Below, one piece after another: positions 5,668 to 7,226 of a stretch of 7,226 nucleotides of DNA; the first letter of the stretch is position 1; every line of letters starts with the position of its first letter. Below the pieces are notes generated by a model. That model was not told the origin of the DNA. It was given only the letters and a program-made list of their open reading frames with translations, and searched no databases. The position numbers and the translations under genes are program-made. Where the stretch lies: the NCBI GenBank assembly GCA_903859265.1, contig CAIOLZ010000458.1:1-7226 (forward strand), read 5' to 3'. Source of the stretch: an uncultured beta proteobacterium (GTDB taxonomy: Bacteria > Pseudomonadota > Gammaproteobacteria > Burkholderiales > Burkholderiaceae_C).

Positions 5668-6514
5668 ACTTGTAGTAAACCAGTTGGTGGGTGGTGGCGA
5701 GCATGGCGCCCTTCGCACTCCAGAGTTGTGCGGTCTGATCGGAATGGCCGTTGCGAAAGGCCTGCGCGCGTGCCTCACACAGGACATAACCATCGCCGGC
5801 GTCGGCCAGGTCGGTGGCATCAGCATGGAAATACACGGTCATGGAAACGGTACCAGCCGGCAGACGCTGCCCGCTGTGCAGCCAAACGCGGGGATAAAAC
5901 ACATCGGCCATGGCGGCCAGGGCCGCATAGTCGAGCGCACGCGCCGGTTGGTAGCGCACCCACTGACGGGTCAGGCTGGCGGATTGCTGGTCGGACACCG
6001 CCTCAGCGATCACGGGGCCACTGCCCGCAAACTCCGGCATGGCCCCCTGCACCACCCGGATGTCGTAACGGTTGAACCATTCCATAGAAATTGGCGGCAC
6101 CCAGGGCAGGATGGATTCCGGACCGGGCACTTGCGGAAACTGCGCCTCCACCGCGCCATAGGTGTTGCGTCGAATGGCTGTCATGGCGGTACCGGTGAGC
6201 ACCGTGGCGCTGCTGCCGTCGCTTTGCAGTTGGGTCATTTCCACCTGCCAGTGCTGGCTCGACCGGTTGGTGCGCGCCACCTGCAGGTGCACGGTGAACG
6301 GGCCTTCCGTAACTGCGGCCACATAGTTCACGGTCAGGGCTGCAGGATCGCCCAGACACTGCGGGTGCATGCTGATGGCGCGCACGACTGCGGCTGCAGT
6401 CACACCGCCAAAAGGGCCCACCATATTCCACCAACCGGCATGCGTGTGGCCGGACCACTGACCATCGGTCAAAGGCTGCAGCGCTATGGCTTGATCAAAG
6501 ATGTGCAGATTCAT
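5666..6514 (-). CDS. TesB-like double-hotdog acyl-CoA thioesterase
   Basis: A 282-residue protein close in length to E. coli TesB (286), with two fused hotdog domains: about residues 1-115 and 150-282. The N-terminal domain shows M-V-G-P-F-G-G at 31-37, a common opening of the central helix in this family. The C-terminal domain keeps what aligns by hand with the TesB catalytic triad D204/T228/Q278: D204 in A-D-V-F-Y-P, T222 in G-T-V-S-M, and Q277 in A-T-T-H-Q. It should therefore hydrolyse acyl-CoAs in the cytoplasm. An in-frame TAA four codons upstream limits the start to ATG 6514 or later; no clear ribosome-binding site is visible. It sits 33 bp after the thiolase and 10 bp before the crotonase, so all three are probably one operon. 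A role in freeing CoA from dead-end intermediates is inference. Confidence 0.88.
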   Translation of the reverse strand: MNLHIFDQAIALQPLTDGQWSGHTHAGWWNMVGPFGGVTAAAVVRAISMHPQCLGDPAALTVNYVAAVTEGPFTVHLQVARTNRSSQHWQVEMTQLQSDGSSATVLTGTAMTAIRRNTYGAVEAQFPQVPGPESILPWVPPISMEWFNRYDIRVVQGAMPEFAGSGPVIAEAVSDQQSASLTRQWVRYQPARALDYAALAAMADVFYPRVWLHSGQRLPAGTVSMTVYFHADATDLADAGDGYVLCEARAQAFRNGHSDQTAQLWSAKGAMLATTHQLVYYK

Positions 6515-6547
6515 GGAGGCGAATTACACCAGCACTTCAGCAACGCT

Positions 6548-7226
6548 TCAGACCCGCTCAAAAATGCCCGCCGCGCCCTGCCCCATGCCCACACACATGG
6601 TCACCATGCTGTATTGAAGTTGATGACGCTGCATCGCATGAATAGCGGTAGCCGCCCGGATCGCTCCGGTCGCGCCCAAGGGGTGCCCTAGGGCAATCGC
6701 GCCGCCCATGGGATTGACTTTGGAGACATCAAGCCCCAGCGTGTTGATAACAGCGAGCGACTGCGCTGCAAAGGCTTCATTCAACTCAAACCAGTCAATC
6801 TGGTCCTGTCGTAATCCGGCAAAACGCAATGCGGCTGGAATGGCTTCGATCGGTCCAATGCCCATGATGTGCGGTGGCACGCCTTTGCTGGCAAAGCTGA
6901 CAAAGCGCGCCAGCGGCTTGAGATTGAATTGCCGCACCGCTTTTTCGCTGGCCAGTATCAAAGCCCCGGCACCATCCGAGGTTTGTGAGCTGTTGCCGGC
7001 GGTGACCGACCCTCGGGCCGCAAATACCGTCTTGAGTTTGGCCAGACCTTCCATGGAAGTATCGGCACGCGCACCTTCATCAAGGCTCACGGTGCGGCGG
7101 CTTTCCACGACCTCGCCGGTGAGCAAATTGGCGCTGCGCTCCACCCCCTCGACCGGCGTTATCTCCGCGCTGAAATCACCCCGCTTTTGCGCCGCCAGCG
7201 CCCGGGCATGTGACTCCACTGCGAAG
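6548..7226 (-). CDS. 3-ketoacyl-CoA thiolase / acetyl-CoA acyltransferase (C-terminal part, 5' end outside window)
   Basis: The C-terminal 225 residues or so of a thiolase, which splits 3-ketoacyl-CoA with CoA into acetyl-CoA and a shortened acyl-CoA in the last step of beta-oxidation. Three conserved active-site motifs are present: N-E-A-F-A, then G-G-A-I-A-L-G-H-P-L-G with the catalytic His, and C-V-G-M-G-Q-G with the acid/base Cys encoded at 6593-6595. The ending G-I-F-E-R-V is FadA-like. The nucleophilic Cys of the N-terminal half lies beyond the right edge. The frame continues to the window edge (F-A-V-E-S-H-A-R-A-L), so the GTG at 7219 is an internal valine codon and not a start. Degradative thiolase is more likely than biosynthetic acetoacetyl-CoA thiolase given the neighbours, but sequence alone does not settle it. 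Confidence 0.95.
   Translation of the reverse strand, partial: FAVESHARALAAQKRGDFSAEITPVEGVERSANLLTGEVVESRRTVSLDEGARADTSMEGLAKLKTVFAARGSVTAGNSSQTSDGAGALILASEKAVRQFNLKPLARFVSFASKGVPPHIMGIGPIEAIPAALRFAGLRQDQIDWFELNEAFAAQSLAVINTLGLDVSKVNPMGGAIALGHPLGATGAIRAATAIHAMQRHQLQYSMVTMCVGMGQGAAGIFERV

Noticed and set aside
5531..6691. A 386-codon plus-strand open frame
   Set aside because: It runs antisense across parts of the thiolase, the whole TesB-like gene and part of the crotonase, all three with clear family motifs. Its product is His/Gly-rich without any domain I recognise.
1..7226. Mobile element, CRISPR array, tRNA/rRNA or defence-system signatures
   Set aside because: I saw no transposase or integrase motifs, no regularly spaced repeats, no terminal inverted repeats with target duplications and no RNA-gene sequence. 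The genes are ordinary chromosomal families.

Overview
The window looks like ordinary chromosome from a betaproteobacterium, most likely Burkholderiales. The evidence is protein-level resemblance to families common there: an Atm1-type exporter, YciA- and TesB-type thioesterases, MipA/OmpV and a FadA-like thiolase. GC content is moderately high, genes are tightly packed and long spurious antisense reading frames are common. No organism can be named from the sequence alone. Coding density is very high: no gap exceeds about 65 bp, and I see no tRNA, rRNA, insertion sequence, CRISPR array or phage-like segment.

Layout. (1) Positions 1-391, minus strand: the N-terminal part of a LysR-family regulator resembling HypT/YjiE, cut by the window edge. 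(2) Positions 423-2294, minus strand: a full-length Atm1/ABCB7-type ABC exporter, directly upstream of the regulator and in the same direction. (3) Positions 2334-2744, plus strand: a YciA-type acyl-CoA thioesterase, divergent from the exporter across about 39 bp that carry an inverted repeat. (4) Positions 3601-2752, minus strand: a three-gene unit of a 50-residue lysine-rich protein, a PaaI-like hotdog thioesterase whose GTG start overlaps the preceding stop, and a small single-pass membrane protein. (5) Positions 3666-4888, plus strand: arfB (ribosome-rescue peptidyl-tRNA hydrolase) and a MipA/OmpV outer-membrane protein joined by an ATGA overlap. (6) Positions 7226-4891, minus strand: a fatty-acid-degradation unit of a 3-ketoacyl-CoA thiolase (5' end outside the window), a TesB-like double-hotdog thioesterase and an enoyl-CoA isomerase-like crotonase.

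How the genes fit together. The right-hand unit is a beta-oxidation module: the thiolase cleaves 3-ketoacyl-CoA, the crotonase probably moves double bonds of unsaturated substrates into the pathway, and the thioesterase could release CoA from stalled intermediates. Two further acyl-CoA thioesterases of different subfamilies lie in the left half, so three hotdog thioesterases occur within about 4.2 kb. The exporter and the HypT-like regulator may form a redox or thiol-stress pair, which is inference. I found no convincing previously undescribed system. The most useful observations are the loss of hydratase glutamates in the crotonase, the overlapping gene pairs, and two small uncharacterised proteins.
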